Notes under the pieces: generated by a model | The model's database searches: none | What the model was told of the DNA's origin: nothing | The model's input: the letters and a program-made list of their open reading frames with translations, nothing else | In this document: positions 1 through 7,695 of the stretch, piece after piece | Numbering within the stretch: the stretch's first letter is position 1 | Layout of the letters: each line of letters begins with the position of its first letter | Source: Acidobacteriota bacterium | GTDB taxonomy: Bacteria > Acidobacteriota > Terriglobia > Terriglobales > Acidobacteriaceae | Reading direction: 5' to 3' | DNA: 7,695 bases | NCBI GenBank assembly: GCA_021798655.1 | Contig: JAJZFE010000097.1 | Location: forward strand, 1 to 7,695 | Position numbers and translations under genes: made by a program

Positions 1-18
1 GTAAAAGACTCATGCGGG

Positions 19-30
19 GATTGGATGCAC
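19..30 (-). repeat. GTGCATCCAATC element, copy 1
   Basis: An exact 12-base match to the copy at 1909-1920, in the same orientation relative to the minus-strand genes. It lies 28 bases past the stop codon of the acyl-CoA synthetase gene. A minus-strand gene beginning just outside the window would have it in its upstream region. Function unknown. Confidence 0.5.
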
Positions 31-58
31 GGGGTGGGGGAATCTCTTCATGCCTTGG

Positions 59-1816
<1,758 letters not shown>

Positions 1817-1850
1817 CCAGTCGCTCTCCGTGGCGGTGCCGCTGCGCTGC

Positions 1851-1878
1851 GATGGCAGGCAGTCAACCCGCTGCCATC
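1851..1878. repeat. Inverted repeat in the leader of the acyl-CoA synthetase gene
   Basis: GATGGCAG (1851-1858) and CTGCCATC (1871-1878) are perfect inverted copies separated by 12 bases, lying 35 bases upstream of the acyl-CoA synthetase ATG. On the minus-strand transcript this could fold as a hairpin; on DNA it could be an operator. It lacks a following T run, so termination is unlikely. No known regulator is recognised. Confidence 0.45.
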
Positions 1879-1908
1879 TTACCCTGTCGTGCTTCTGTCA
1901 GGCTGCGA

Positions 1909-1920
1909 GATTGGATGCAC
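1909..1920 (-). repeat. GTGCATCCAATC element, copy 2
   Basis: An exact 12-base match to the copy at 19-30. It lies between two minus-strand genes, 92 bases upstream of the acyl-CoA synthetase ATG and 19 bases past the VWFA stop codon. The position would suit a promoter-associated or transcript-start element, but no standard -35/-10 pair is convincing next to it. Confidence 0.5.
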
Positions 1921-1931
1921 AGAAGTCTGTG
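1918..1931. repeat. 14-bp palindrome in the VWFA / acyl-CoA synthetase gap
   Basis: CACAGA-AG-TCTGTG has perfect six-base arms around a two-base centre. The centre is too small for an RNA hairpin loop, so if it matters it would act as a DNA binding site. It overlaps the GTGCATCCAATC element by three bases and lies nine bases past the VWFA stop codon. It could be chance. Confidence 0.35.
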
Positions 1932-1939
1932 TGTGATTG

Positions 1940-3082
1940 CTAATGAACGGCTGTGCCGGGCGTGCTCCTGGCCGGGACCTTGGGGAAGTAGCCCGCGCGA
2001 GTGCGCACCTGCAGGCTGCGGAAGCCCTTCTCCTTGGCTTCGACGTGAATCTGCCGATAGCCGCCGAGCGACGGTGGCTTGGTGGAGCGGTACTCGATGG
2101 TGTACTGCGTGCGAATATCCTGTGCGACCTCCTGGGCGATCGCGTCGACGTCCTTGAGGGCCTTGGGGAAGTAGGCCTCGCCACCGGTCTCTGCGGCGAG
2201 CTCGGTGAGCACGTCGCGGGAGTGATGCGCCTCGCTGCGGCTGGTGTCGTCGCCGAAGAGGAGGCCGATGCAGTAGATGGCCGGGCCATCGAGGTCCTGG
2301 ACGCGGCGGATGGCCTGCTCCAGCGTGGCGCTGGAGGCGTTGTCGTCGCCGTCGGTGACGATGAGCAGCACCTGCTTGGGCCGATGAGCGTTCTTGGAGA
2401 GGTAGTCGGCCGAAGCGATAACCGCGTCGTAGAGCGCGGTGCCGCCGCTGGAGCGGATGTAGCTTAGTCCCTGCTGCAGCTTGGGAATGCTGTTGGTAAA
2501 GTCCTGATCGATGTAGGCCTCAGAGCTGAAGTCGACGAGAAAGGCCTCGTCCTGCGGGTTGGAGAGACGAACGAGATTGAGGCTGGCGGCATCGACGGCG
2601 GCGCGCTTGTCGTACATGGAGCCGGAGCTGTCGATGAGGATGCCCATGGAGACGGGCACGTCCTCATGGCGGAAGCCGACGATGGTCTGCGGCACGCCGT
2701 CCTCATAGACATGGAAGGAGGACTGGGGCAGCGTGTCGACGGGGTGCCCGGAGCCATCGATGACGGATGCGTTGAGGCGGACCTCATACGAGTCCACGGT
2801 GAGGACGTACTTGCCGTCCTGCTTGGAGACGGAGTTGCCTGCGGCCTGCGGTGCGGTTGCGGAAGCGGCCGGCGAGCCTGCGTCGGGCGAGGCCACAGGG
2901 TCGGAGTCGCGGGAGAGGTCAGGCGCAGCGGGGTGCGCGGCGCTCTGCTGTGGGCTCTGCGCGGCAGCGGTCATTGCCGACTGCTGGAGGCCGGACGATG
3001 CGGCCCAGGCCGTGGCTGGCAGAAAGGCCGCCAGCAGAATCAGACTTCGTGTCCAAGCACTGCAGTTGCTGCGTTGTTGCAT
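1940..3082 (-). CDS. Secreted VWFA-domain protein (Acidobacterial VWFA-related type)
   Basis: This 380-residue protein is probably exported. Residues 1-27 form a signal peptide: a basic start, a hydrophobic LILLAAFLP core and an ATAWA cleavage site. Residues 28-85 are a low-complexity Ala/Ser/Pro/Gln stretch, likely a flexible linker. A short beta-rich segment containing VYEDGVPQTIVGF (about 125-137) precedes the von Willebrand A domain (about 145-330). The metal-ion-dependent adhesion site is complete: DSSGS at 151-155, the threonine of GGTALYD at 215, and the aspartate of VTDGDD at 244. A metal-dependent protein-binding role is therefore plausible, but the ligand is unknown. The layout matches the 'VWFA-related Acidobacterial domain' family, which is expanded in Acidobacteriota. 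The frame stays open upstream to 3295, but the ATG at 3082 is chosen because it puts the signal peptide at the N-terminus and has AGAGG four bases before it. It is transcribed divergently from hppA. Confidence 0.92.
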   Translation of the reverse strand: MQQRSNCSAWTRSLILLAAFLPATAWAASSGLQQSAMTAAAQSPQQSAAHPAAPDLSRDSDPVASPDAGSPAASATAPQAAGNSVSKQDGKYVLTVDSYEVRLNASVIDGSGHPVDTLPQSSFHVYEDGVPQTIVGFRHEDVPVSMGILIDSSGSMYDKRAAVDAASLNLVRLSNPQDEAFLVDFSSEAYIDQDFTNSIPKLQQGLSYIRSSGGTALYDAVIASADYLSKNAHRPKQVLLIVTDGDDNASSATLEQAIRRVQDLDGPAIYCIGLLFGDDTSRSEAHHSRDVLTELAAETGGEAYFPKALKDVDAIAQEVAQDIRTQYTIEYRSTKPPSLGGYRQIHVEAKEKGFRSLQVRTRAGYFPKVPARSTPGTAVH

Positions 3083-3086
3083 AGAA

Positions 3087-3091
3087 CCTCT
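3087..3091 (-). promoter_or_regulatory. Ribosome binding site deciding the VWFA protein start
   Basis: AGAGG on the minus strand lies four bases before the ATG at 3082. Together with the signal peptide that begins at this ATG, it favours this start over the longer open frame reaching 3295. The spacing is short, so the site is only moderately strong. Confidence 0.55.
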
Positions 3092-3189
3092 GGCGGCCGC
3101 GCACAAGGGCAGATGACAATCCCGGCCATGGAAACGGTCGCTACTCCAATCTAAGATATCGCGCCTCCCTACTTTACTGCGCGCTTCGT

Positions 3190-3201
3190 GATTAGGATGC
3201 A
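3190..3201 (-). repeat. TGCATCCTAATC element, variant copy 3
   Basis: This reads TGCATCCTAATC on the minus strand, which is the other two copies with one inserted T. It lies 107 bases upstream of the VWFA ATG, at a distance similar to that of copy 2 from its downstream gene. Confidence 0.35.
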
Positions 3202-3283
3202 GGACTGAGTGCCGGAGAAGGTACCCGTTAGGGGCAGAAGCGTGGCGCGGCGCCTCGGCCAGGCCAGCGGATCGAACCACTGA

Positions 3284-3312
3284 TTGACCCGTCATCGGTC
3301 GTATGCTCTAAT
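3284..3312 (+). promoter_or_regulatory. Probable sigma-70-type promoter of hppA
   Basis: TTGACC (3284-3289) and TCTAAT (3307-3312) are separated by 17 bases; each matches five of six bases of the housekeeping consensus. Transcription would start near 3319, leaving a leader of about 75 bases before the hppA ATG. The placement in the divergent intergenic region fits. An overlapping TATGCT at 3302-3307 is only 12 bases from the -35 box and is a poorer -10 choice. Confidence 0.6.
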
Positions 3313-3379
3313 TCGCGCGTCCGTGACAGCGAGCATTTTCGCGTTCGGAACACCCAGATTTGCAGTGTCAAGAGCTCTC

Positions 3380-3385
3380 AGGAGG
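3380..3385 (+). promoter_or_regulatory. Strong ribosome binding site of hppA
   Basis: AGGAGG sits ten bases before the ATG at 3396. It decides the start against the in-frame ATG at 3360, which lies upstream of this site and has no purine-rich sequence at a suitable distance. Confidence 0.8.
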
Positions 3386-3395
3386 CAATCCAGTT

Positions 3396-5726
3396 ATGCA
3401 CTTTGGCGTACCCGCGGCAATCGTAGTTTCCTTGCAGGATGCAGTTCCCACAGCCATATCTTCGAGCGACGCGCTATGGCTGTGGATCGCCCTTGGCGTC
3501 GGGTTTCTGGCGCTGATCGCCGCCTTTGCCCTGGCGAAGATGGTGCTGGCTGCCGATACCGGCACGGCCGAGATGCAGGCCATCTCCAACGCCATCCGCG
3601 AGGGCGCAGAGGCGTTTCTGGCTCGGCAGTACAAGACGATCGGGATTCTGGCCGTGGTGATCGCCGTGGTCGTCTTTGTGGGGTACAACGTTTCGCCGCG
3701 CACGCACGACGTGGCGCTGAAGACGGTGATCGCGTTTCTGGTGGGGGCCATCTGCTCCGGCCTCGCGGGCTTTACGGGCATGTACGTGTCCATCCGCGCG
3801 AACATCCGCACGGCGGCTGCGGCGCGCAAGTCGCTGAACGGCGCGCTACAGGCGGCGCTTCGCGGCGGCGCGGTGACGGGCCTGGTGGTGGTGGCGCTGT
3901 CGCTGATCGGCGTTGGGCTGCTGTTCTTCGTCTTCGGCGGGCTGGACCATCCGCAGACGGTTCCCTACCAACTGGTCGGCTTCGGCTTTGGCGCTTCGCT
4001 GGTGGCGCTGTTCGCGCAGCTGGGCGGAGGCATCTACACCAAGGCAGCCGACGTGGGCGCGGACCTGGTCGGCAAGGTCGAAGCGGGCATCCCGGAGGAT
4101 GATCCGCGCAACCCGGCCGTGATTGCGGACCTGGTGGGCGACAACGTGGGCGACTGCGCCGGCCGTGGCGCGGACATCTTCGAATCCACCGCCGCAGAGA
4201 ACGTTGGCGCGATGATCCTCGGCGTGGCGCTGTATCCGGTGTTCGGCATCAAGGGCATCCTGTTTCCGCTGATCGTCCATGCGATCAACCTCATCAGCTC
4301 GATCATCGGCGTGGCCATCGTAAAGACCACGGACACCGAAGATCCGATGTCGGCGCTGAACCGCGGCTTCTACGTGACGAGCGCGCTCGCGCTGTGCGGC
4401 TTCGCGTTCGCGGTCCATGCGATGCTGAACGGCCCGGGCGTCGTCTGGACGTGGCTGCTCTCCTGCGGTGTGGTCGGAATGGTGACAGCATTCCTCTTCG
4501 TGTGGATCACGCAGTATTACACCGAGAGCAAGTATCGTCCGGTGCAGTCGATTGCCGAGGCCTCGCTCACTGGCCCGGCGACAAACATCATCAGCGGCAT
4601 CGCTGTGGGCATGGAGACGCCCGCGCTGCCGGTCATCGTGATCTCCGCCGCGCTGCTGCTGAGCTACTACTTCGGCGTAAAGGGCCTGGCCGGCGCGACC
4701 GATGCGAGCGGGATGCCGCTGCACATCGCCAACTACGCGAAGGGCATCTACGGAACGGCCATTGCGACGATGGGCATGTTGTCCTCGGCAGCCTACATTC
4801 TGGCGATGGATACCTTCGGGCCGATCACCGACAACGCGGGCGGCATCATCGAGATGTCCAACCAGGACGAGGCCGTCCGCGACAAGACGGACAAGCTGGA
4901 CTCGGCGGGCAACACGACGAAGGCACTCACCAAGGGCTATGCGATCGGCTCGGCATCGCTGGCGGCGTTCCTGCTCTTCTCCGCGTATCTGGAGGAGATC
5001 AAGTCCATCGTGACGAGCCGCGTGGCGGATGCCGGTGCGGCGGGCTACATGCCTCCGGGCTGGTCGTTCACCAACATCAACCTGGCGGAGATTCCGGTCT
5101 TCGTCGGCGCGCTGCTGGGCGCGATGCTGACCTACCTCTTCTCGTCGCTGGCGATCAAGGCGGTGGGCCGCACCGCGCAGATGGTGGTGAAGGATGTGCG
5201 CGACCAGTTCAAGGAGAAACCCGGCATCATGCTGGGCACCGAGAAGCCGGATTACGCGCGGTGCGTGAGCATCGTAACGGGCGCGGCGCTCAAGGAGATG
5301 GTGCTGCCGGGCGTGCTCGCCGTCGGGCTGCCGGTTGCGGTGGGACTGATCTTCCGCAACTTCAGCTCGGTCTATGGCTCAGGCTCGGAGGTGCTCTCGG
5401 CCGGCTCGCACCTCACGGTGCCGACGATCAACGGTGTGCCGGTAAACCTGGGCGGTGCAGAGGCCGTTGCGGGCCTGCTGATGGTCGGAACGATCTCCGG
5501 CATTCTGCTGGCCATGCTGATGAACAACGGCGGTGGCGCGTGGGACAACGCGAAGAAGTGGATCGAGACGGGCGTGTACGGCGGCAAGAAGTCCGACGCG
5601 CACAAGGCTGCCGTGGTCGGTGATACGGTCGGCGACCCGTTCAAGGACACCGCTGGACCTTCGCTGCATGTGCTCATCAAGCTGCTGGCGACGATCACAC
5701 TGGTGCTCGCGCCGCTGTTCTTGTAG
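3396..5726 (+). CDS. hppA: Potassium-independent proton-translocating membrane pyrophosphatase
   Basis: This 776-residue multi-pass membrane protein (about 16 helices expected) hydrolyses pyrophosphate and pumps protons across the cytoplasmic membrane. Family hallmarks: the substrate-binding region DLVGKVEAGIPEDDPRNP (223-240) followed by DLVGDNVGDCAGRGAD (245-260); YYTESKYRPV (374-383); GNTTKA (505-510); NNGGGAWDNAKK (710-721); and AHKAAVVGDTVGDPFKDTAGP (735-755). Lysine 509 and threonine 512 replace the alanine and glycine found in potassium-requiring enzymes, which marks the potassium-independent subfamily, known only as proton pumps. Glutamate 263 in IFES sits at the ion-selectivity position of helix 6. 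Length is above many bacterial homologues (about 660-720 residues) and close to plant ones; part of this is an N-terminal lead of about 24 residues before the first helix and a loop near 655-685. The start is set by AGGAGG at 3380-3385, ten bases before ATG; an in-frame ATG at 3360 has no such site. A good promoter lies at 3284-3312 and a hairpin follows the stop. Confidence 0.97.
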   Translation: MHFGVPAAIVVSLQDAVPTAISSSDALWLWIALGVGFLALIAAFALAKMVLAADTGTAEMQAISNAIREGAEAFLARQYKTIGILAVVIAVVVFVGYNVSPRTHDVALKTVIAFLVGAICSGLAGFTGMYVSIRANIRTAAAARKSLNGALQAALRGGAVTGLVVVALSLIGVGLLFFVFGGLDHPQTVPYQLVGFGFGASLVALFAQLGGGIYTKAADVGADLVGKVEAGIPEDDPRNPAVIADLVGDNVGDCAGRGADIFESTAAENVGAMILGVALYPVFGIKGILFPLIVHAINLISSIIGVAIVKTTDTEDPMSALNRGFYVTSALALCGFAFAVHAMLNGPGVVWTWLLSCGVVGMVTAFLFVWITQYYTESKYRPVQSIAEASLTGPATNIISGIAVGMETPALPVIVISAALLLSYYFGVKGLAGATDASGMPLHIANYAKGIYGTAIATMGMLSSAAYILAMDTFGPITDNAGGIIEMSNQDEAVRDKTDKLDSAGNTTKALTKGYAIGSASLAAFLLFSAYLEEIKSIVTSRVADAGAAGYMPPGWSFTNINLAEIPVFVGALLGAMLTYLFSSLAIKAVGRTAQMVVKDVRDQFKEKPGIMLGTEKPDYARCVSIVTGAALKEMVLPGVLAVGLPVAVGLIFRNFSSVYGSGSEVLSAGSHLTVPTINGVPVNLGGAEAVAGLLMVGTISGILLAMLMNNGGGAWDNAKKWIETGVYGGKKSDAHKAAVVGDTVGDPFKDTAGPSLHVLIKLLATITLVLAPLFL

Positions 5727-5742
5727 CGACTGCTGCAACGCT

Positions 5743-5772
5743 GACCGCCGCTCACACGTTCGAGCGGCGGTC
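5743..5772 (+). terminator. GC-rich hairpin after hppA, likely terminator
   Basis: GACCGCCGCT (5743-5752) pairs perfectly with AGCGGCGGTC (5763-5772), and an inner C-G pair makes an 11-bp stem with an 8-base loop. It begins 16 bases after the hppA stop codon. Only a weak T run (GCGTTTGC) follows, so it may be an imperfect intrinsic terminator or an mRNA 3' stabilising hairpin. It would insulate the toxin-antitoxin pair from hppA transcription. Confidence 0.65.
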
Positions 5773-5817
5773 GCGTTTGCACAGCACTTGTTCTAGGCTG
5801 TAACGAGGAGACTGCTT

Positions 5818-6075
5818 ATGTCATCAGAATCCGCCTCTCTCGCCTCTGAGATCGAAGCCCTCACCGCTCCCCTGATTGCCAGCGGCAAGTTCGCCAATAC
5901 GAGCGAAGTGGTTCGTGCCGCAATCGACGCGCTGCGCAAGCAATTGGAGGAACGGACCTACGACGAAGCCTGCGTCCAGGCCGCCGAAGAAGGTGAGGCC
6001 AGCGGCCTGTACGATGGCGACATCTTCGAACAAGTCCTTTCCGAGCTGCGATTGAAAGCAGGGGCAGCGGCTTGA
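5818..6075 (+). CDS. parD: ParD-like ribbon-helix-helix antitoxin
   Basis: This 85-residue protein is probably the antitoxin of a type II toxin-antitoxin pair. It should bind and neutralise the downstream ParE-like toxin and repress its own operon. The N-terminal half (about 5-45) fits the ParD/CopG ribbon-helix-helix pattern: a short strand region, then IASGKFANTSEVVRAAIDAL (21-40), whose SEVVRAA motif is typical of the family. The acidic C-terminal half (about 43-80) is the expected toxin-binding tail. GAGGAG at 5805-5810 lies seven bases before ATG. Its stop TGA shares one base with the toxin ATG, so the two are translationally coupled. Size, order and partner fit ParDE. The symbol is by family; the pair may not be orthologous to the plasmid RK2 genes. 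Confidence 0.88.
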   Translation: MSSESASLASEIEALTAPLIASGKFANTSEVVRAAIDALRKQLEERTYDEACVQAAEEGEASGLYDGDIFEQVLSELRLKAGAAA

Positions 6076-6362
6076 TGCCATCCGTCCGCTACTCCAACAA
6101 AGCTTTAGACGACCTTCGAAAGATCGGTAACTTTACCCTCGACAGATGGGGACTTGTTCAGGCGGAAAAGTACGTGAATGCCCTCCGTGAAGGCTGCATC
6201 CTGATCGCAGAGTTGCCTCACGTTGGGAGACACTACAACCCCTCGAACCCTTCGAGATACAGATTCGAATTACATAGCCACGTCGTCCTGTACTCCATTC
6301 GGGAGGGCGGCATCACCGTCCAACGGTTTCTACAGAAGAACAGACTGCTGCCGAGGGGATAA
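6075..6362 (+). CDS. parE: ParE/RelE-family toxin
   Basis: This 95-residue protein is probably the toxin partner. The ParE pattern is visible from start to end: VRYSNKALDDLRKIGNFTLDRWG (about 4-26), then QAEKYVNALREGC (29-41), LPHVGRHY (47-54), the RYRFELHSHVVLYSIREGG strands (61-79) and a final ITVQRFLQKN (80-89), where many relatives have a VRILH-type strand. Classical ParE poisons DNA gyrase, while RelE-fold relatives cleave mRNA; sequence alone does not settle the target. I chose the ATG at 6075, giving a TGATG overlap with the antitoxin stop and AGGGG at 6060-6064 ten bases upstream. A TTG at 6072 would add one residue. Codons such as TTA, AGA and AAA are commoner here than in flanking genes, suggesting transfer. 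No frameshift or missing segment is seen, so it is likely functional. Confidence 0.87.
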   Translation: MPSVRYSNKALDDLRKIGNFTLDRWGLVQAEKYVNALREGCILIAELPHVGRHYNPSNPSRYRFELHSHVVLYSIREGGITVQRFLQKNRLLPRG

Positions 6363-6391
6363 AGCCTCTTCCACCCTGACTGCGGCTCCCC

Positions 6392-6397
6392 TATACT
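6392..6397 (+). promoter_or_regulatory. Possible -10 box of the beta-propeller gene
   Basis: TATACT matches five of six consensus bases and lies 36 bases before the ATG at 6434, within the 71-base gap after the toxin gene. The -35 region (TTCCAC, 17 bases upstream) is poor. If real, it lets the propeller gene be transcribed apart from the autoregulated toxin-antitoxin operon. Confidence 0.35.
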
Positions 6398-6433
6398 GAT
6401 TTCGCCAACACATCGATCTTCCTGGAGCCGTCT

Positions 6434-7549
6434 ATGTCCTCCGTACGACTTCTCGTTGGAACAAAAAAAGGCGCTTTTGTGCTTACCGCTGATGGCAAGC
6501 GGAAAGACTGGGCGATCAGCGGTCCGCACTTTGCGGGCTGGGAGATGTATCACCTGAAGGGCTCGCCGGTGGACCCCAACCGGCTGTATGCCTCGCAGTC
6601 GAGCGGCTGGTTCGGGCAGCAGATTCAGCGGTCCGACGATGGTGGCGCGACGTGGAAGCCCATGGACAACAAGTTCGCCTACGCCAGCACGCCGGGCACG
6701 CACCAGTGGTACGACGGCACGCCGCATCCGTGGGAGTTCAAGCGCGTGTGGCATCTGGAGCCCTCGCTGACCGATCCCGATACCTGCTACGCGGGCGTGG
6801 AGGACGCGGCGCTCTTCCGCACCACCGATGGCGGACAGAGCTGGCACGAGCTTCCCGGGCTGCGGACCAGTGCGACAGGCCCGAACTGGCAGCCTGGCGC
6901 AGGCGGGCTCTGCCTGCACACGATCGTCCTGGACAAGGCGCATCCCGAGCGGATCGTGATTGCGATCTCGGCAGCGGGCGCGTTCCGCAGCGACGACGGT
7001 GCGAAGACGTGGAAGCCGATCAACAAGGGGCTGCACTCCAAGTACATTCCCGACCCGACGGCCGAGGTTGGTCACTGCGTCCATCACATCGCCATGAACC
7101 CCGCGAAGCCGAATACGCTGTACATGCAGAAGCACTGGGACGTGATGCGGTCGGACGACGCGGGCGACCAGTGGACCAGGATCAGCGGGAATCTGCCGAC
7201 CGACTTCGGGTTCGTCATCGACACGCACGCGCACCAGCCGGAGACGGTCTACGTGGTGCCGATCAAGAGCGACTCCGAACACTTTCCGCTGGACGGCGAA
7301 CTGAAGGTGTATCGCAGCCGCTGCGGCGGGAACGAGTGGGAGCCGCTGACCCGCGGGCTGCCGCAGAAGGACTGCTACGTGAACGTGCTGCGCGACGCGA
7401 TGTGCGTGGACCAGCTGGACGATTGCGGCGTGTACTTCGGCACGACGGGCGGGCAGGTCTACTGCTCGCCGGATGGTGGCGAGAGCTGGAGCGCGATCAC
7501 CAGCAATCTTCCGGCGGTGCTGTCGGTTGAGGTACAAACGCTGACGTAG
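6434..7549 (+). CDS. BNR/Asp-box beta-propeller protein (sialidase- or sortilin-like fold)
   Basis: This 371-residue protein is built of repeated beta-propeller blades. Asp-box motifs (S-x-D-x-G-x-x-W) occur at residues 67-74 (SDDGGATW), 130-137 (TTDGGQSW), 186-193 (SDDGAKTW), 240-247 (SDDAGDQW) and 345-352 (SPDGGESW). A decayed copy, SRCGGNEW, sits at 295-302. Spacing of 50-63 residues is one per blade, pointing to a six- or seven-bladed propeller. No signal peptide or membrane segment is seen, so a cytoplasmic location is likely, unlike secreted sialidases. Such proteins are usually annotated as glycosyl hydrolase BNR repeat or exo-alpha-sialidase, but I see no evidence for sialidase activity; the fold alone does not give a reaction. 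The start has TGGAG at 6423-6427, six bases before ATG, and a TATACT box further upstream. The gap to serS is 36 bases. Real function is unknown. Confidence 0.9.
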   Translation: MSSVRLLVGTKKGAFVLTADGKRKDWAISGPHFAGWEMYHLKGSPVDPNRLYASQSSGWFGQQIQRSDDGGATWKPMDNKFAYASTPGTHQWYDGTPHPWEFKRVWHLEPSLTDPDTCYAGVEDAALFRTTDGGQSWHELPGLRTSATGPNWQPGAGGLCLHTIVLDKAHPERIVIAISAAGAFRSDDGAKTWKPINKGLHSKYIPDPTAEVGHCVHHIAMNPAKPNTLYMQKHWDVMRSDDAGDQWTRISGNLPTDFGFVIDTHAHQPETVYVVPIKSDSEHFPLDGELKVYRSRCGGNEWEPLTRGLPQKDCYVNVLRDAMCVDQLDDCGVYFGTTGGQVYCSPDGGESWSAITSNLPAVLSVEVQTLT

Positions 7550-7571
7550 CCGCGAAGCCTGCGCGAGCGGA

Positions 7572-7577
7572 TAGAAT
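7572..7577 (+). promoter_or_regulatory. Possible -10 box giving a leaderless serS transcript
   Basis: TAGAAT matches five of six consensus bases and ends eight bases before the serS ATG. No clear Shine-Dalgarno sequence lies between the two, and no convincing -35 box is seen 16-18 bases upstream. The arrangement suits a leaderless or near-leaderless transcript. Confidence 0.3.
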
Positions 7578-7585
7578 AGCTGGGT

Positions 7586-7695
7586 ATGCTTGATCTGGGA
7601 TTTGTGCGGGGAAATCTTCCGCTGGTGGAAGAGAAGTTGAGGCTGCGGGGTGCCGATGGCGACCTGCTGGCCGGGTTTGCGGCGCTCGATGCGGA
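7586..7695 (+). CDS. serS: Seryl-tRNA synthetase, N-terminal fragment
   Basis: The window ends after 36 codons of this gene. The encoded start MLDLGFVRGNLPLVEEKL, followed by RLRG and then FAALDA, fits the opening of bacterial seryl-tRNA synthetase: MLD, a first helix xxVRxNxxxVxxxLxxRG, and a second segment ending in LDA/LDx before the tRNA-binding coiled-coil arm. The enzyme charges tRNA-Ser with serine in the cytoplasm, using ATP and releasing pyrophosphate. Only the start of the arm domain is present, so the catalytic motifs cannot be checked. No clear Shine-Dalgarno sequence precedes the ATG; a TAGAAT box at 7572-7577 would place transcription start at or near the start codon. The call rests on a short stretch but the match is characteristic. 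Confidence 0.85.
   Translation, partial: MLDLGFVRGNLPLVEEKLRLRGADGDLLAGFAALDA

Larger units (their letters stand above)
3083..3395. other. Divergent intergenic region between the VWFA gene and hppA
   Basis: This 313-base gap carries control signals for two genes transcribed apart. On the plus strand it holds the hppA promoter and ribosome binding site. On the minus strand it holds the VWFA ribosome binding site and a GCATCC element at 3190-3201. A frame running through it towards the VWFA gene has no visible domain or start signal. I see no RNA gene or recognisable riboswitch here. Confidence 0.7.

Noticed and set aside
3083..3295. N-terminal extension of the VWFA protein by 71 codons
   Set aside because: It would bury the signal peptide inside the protein, contains no domain and lacks a ribosome binding site; the region reads as intergenic DNA.
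4394..5623. A 409-codon open frame in another plus-strand frame inside hppA
   Set aside because: Its low-complexity, Arg/Gly/His/Asp-rich composition is that of a shifted frame of hppA.
5777..5804. TTGCAC (5777-5782) and TGTAAC (5799-5804) as the promoter of the toxin-antitoxin pair
   Set aside because: The spacer is 16 bases and the -10 match is four of six, but it directly abuts the ribosome binding site, so the transcript would lack part of it. Not firm enough to list.
6233..7537. A 434-codon minus-strand open frame opposite the beta-propeller gene and the end of the toxin gene
   Set aside because: It is rich in Arg, Val, His and Ala with no recognisable motif, and the opposite strand carries regular Asp boxes. 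It is a shadow.
7550..7572. Possible terminator between the propeller gene and serS
   Set aside because: The only pairing is a four-base CGCG/CGCG or CCGC/GCGG stem with no T run, too weak to call.

Overview
The window most likely comes from the chromosome of an acidobacterium, probably of the Terriglobus/Granulicella/Edaphobacter kind. The strongest hints are a secreted VWFA protein of the type that is abundant in Acidobacteriota, high GC with GC-rich third codon positions (which produces long antisense shadow frames), and a potassium-independent proton pyrophosphatase. This placement is inferred from protein character, not from a database search.

Layout: two genes on the minus strand occupy the left 3.1 kb. 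They are a long-chain acyl-CoA synthetase (59-1816) and, upstream of it, a secreted von Willebrand factor A protein (1940-3082). A 313-base divergent intergenic region (3083-3395) separates them from the plus-strand genes. Those are hppA, a membrane proton-pumping pyrophosphatase (3396-5726); a strong hairpin (5743-5772); a ParD/ParE-type antitoxin-toxin pair (5818-6075 and 6075-6362); a cytoplasmic beta-propeller protein with BNR/Asp-box repeats (6434-7549); and the first 36 codons of serS, seryl-tRNA synthetase (7586 to the window end).

How the genes relate: acyl-CoA synthetase and seryl-tRNA synthetase both release pyrophosphate during adenylation, and HppA can use pyrophosphate to pump protons. 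This link is biochemical; nothing in the sequence shows shared regulation. The toxin-antitoxin pair looks like an insertion into a housekeeping neighbourhood, with visibly less GC-biased codon use.

The least explained signal is a short element, GTGCATCCAATC read on the minus strand. It occurs exactly at 19-30 and 1909-1920 and with one inserted base at 3190-3201. The latter two lie about 90-110 bases upstream of the two minus-strand start codons, and the first lies where a further minus-strand gene could begin. Otherwise the gene content is ordinary and I see no clear evidence of a new multi-gene system.
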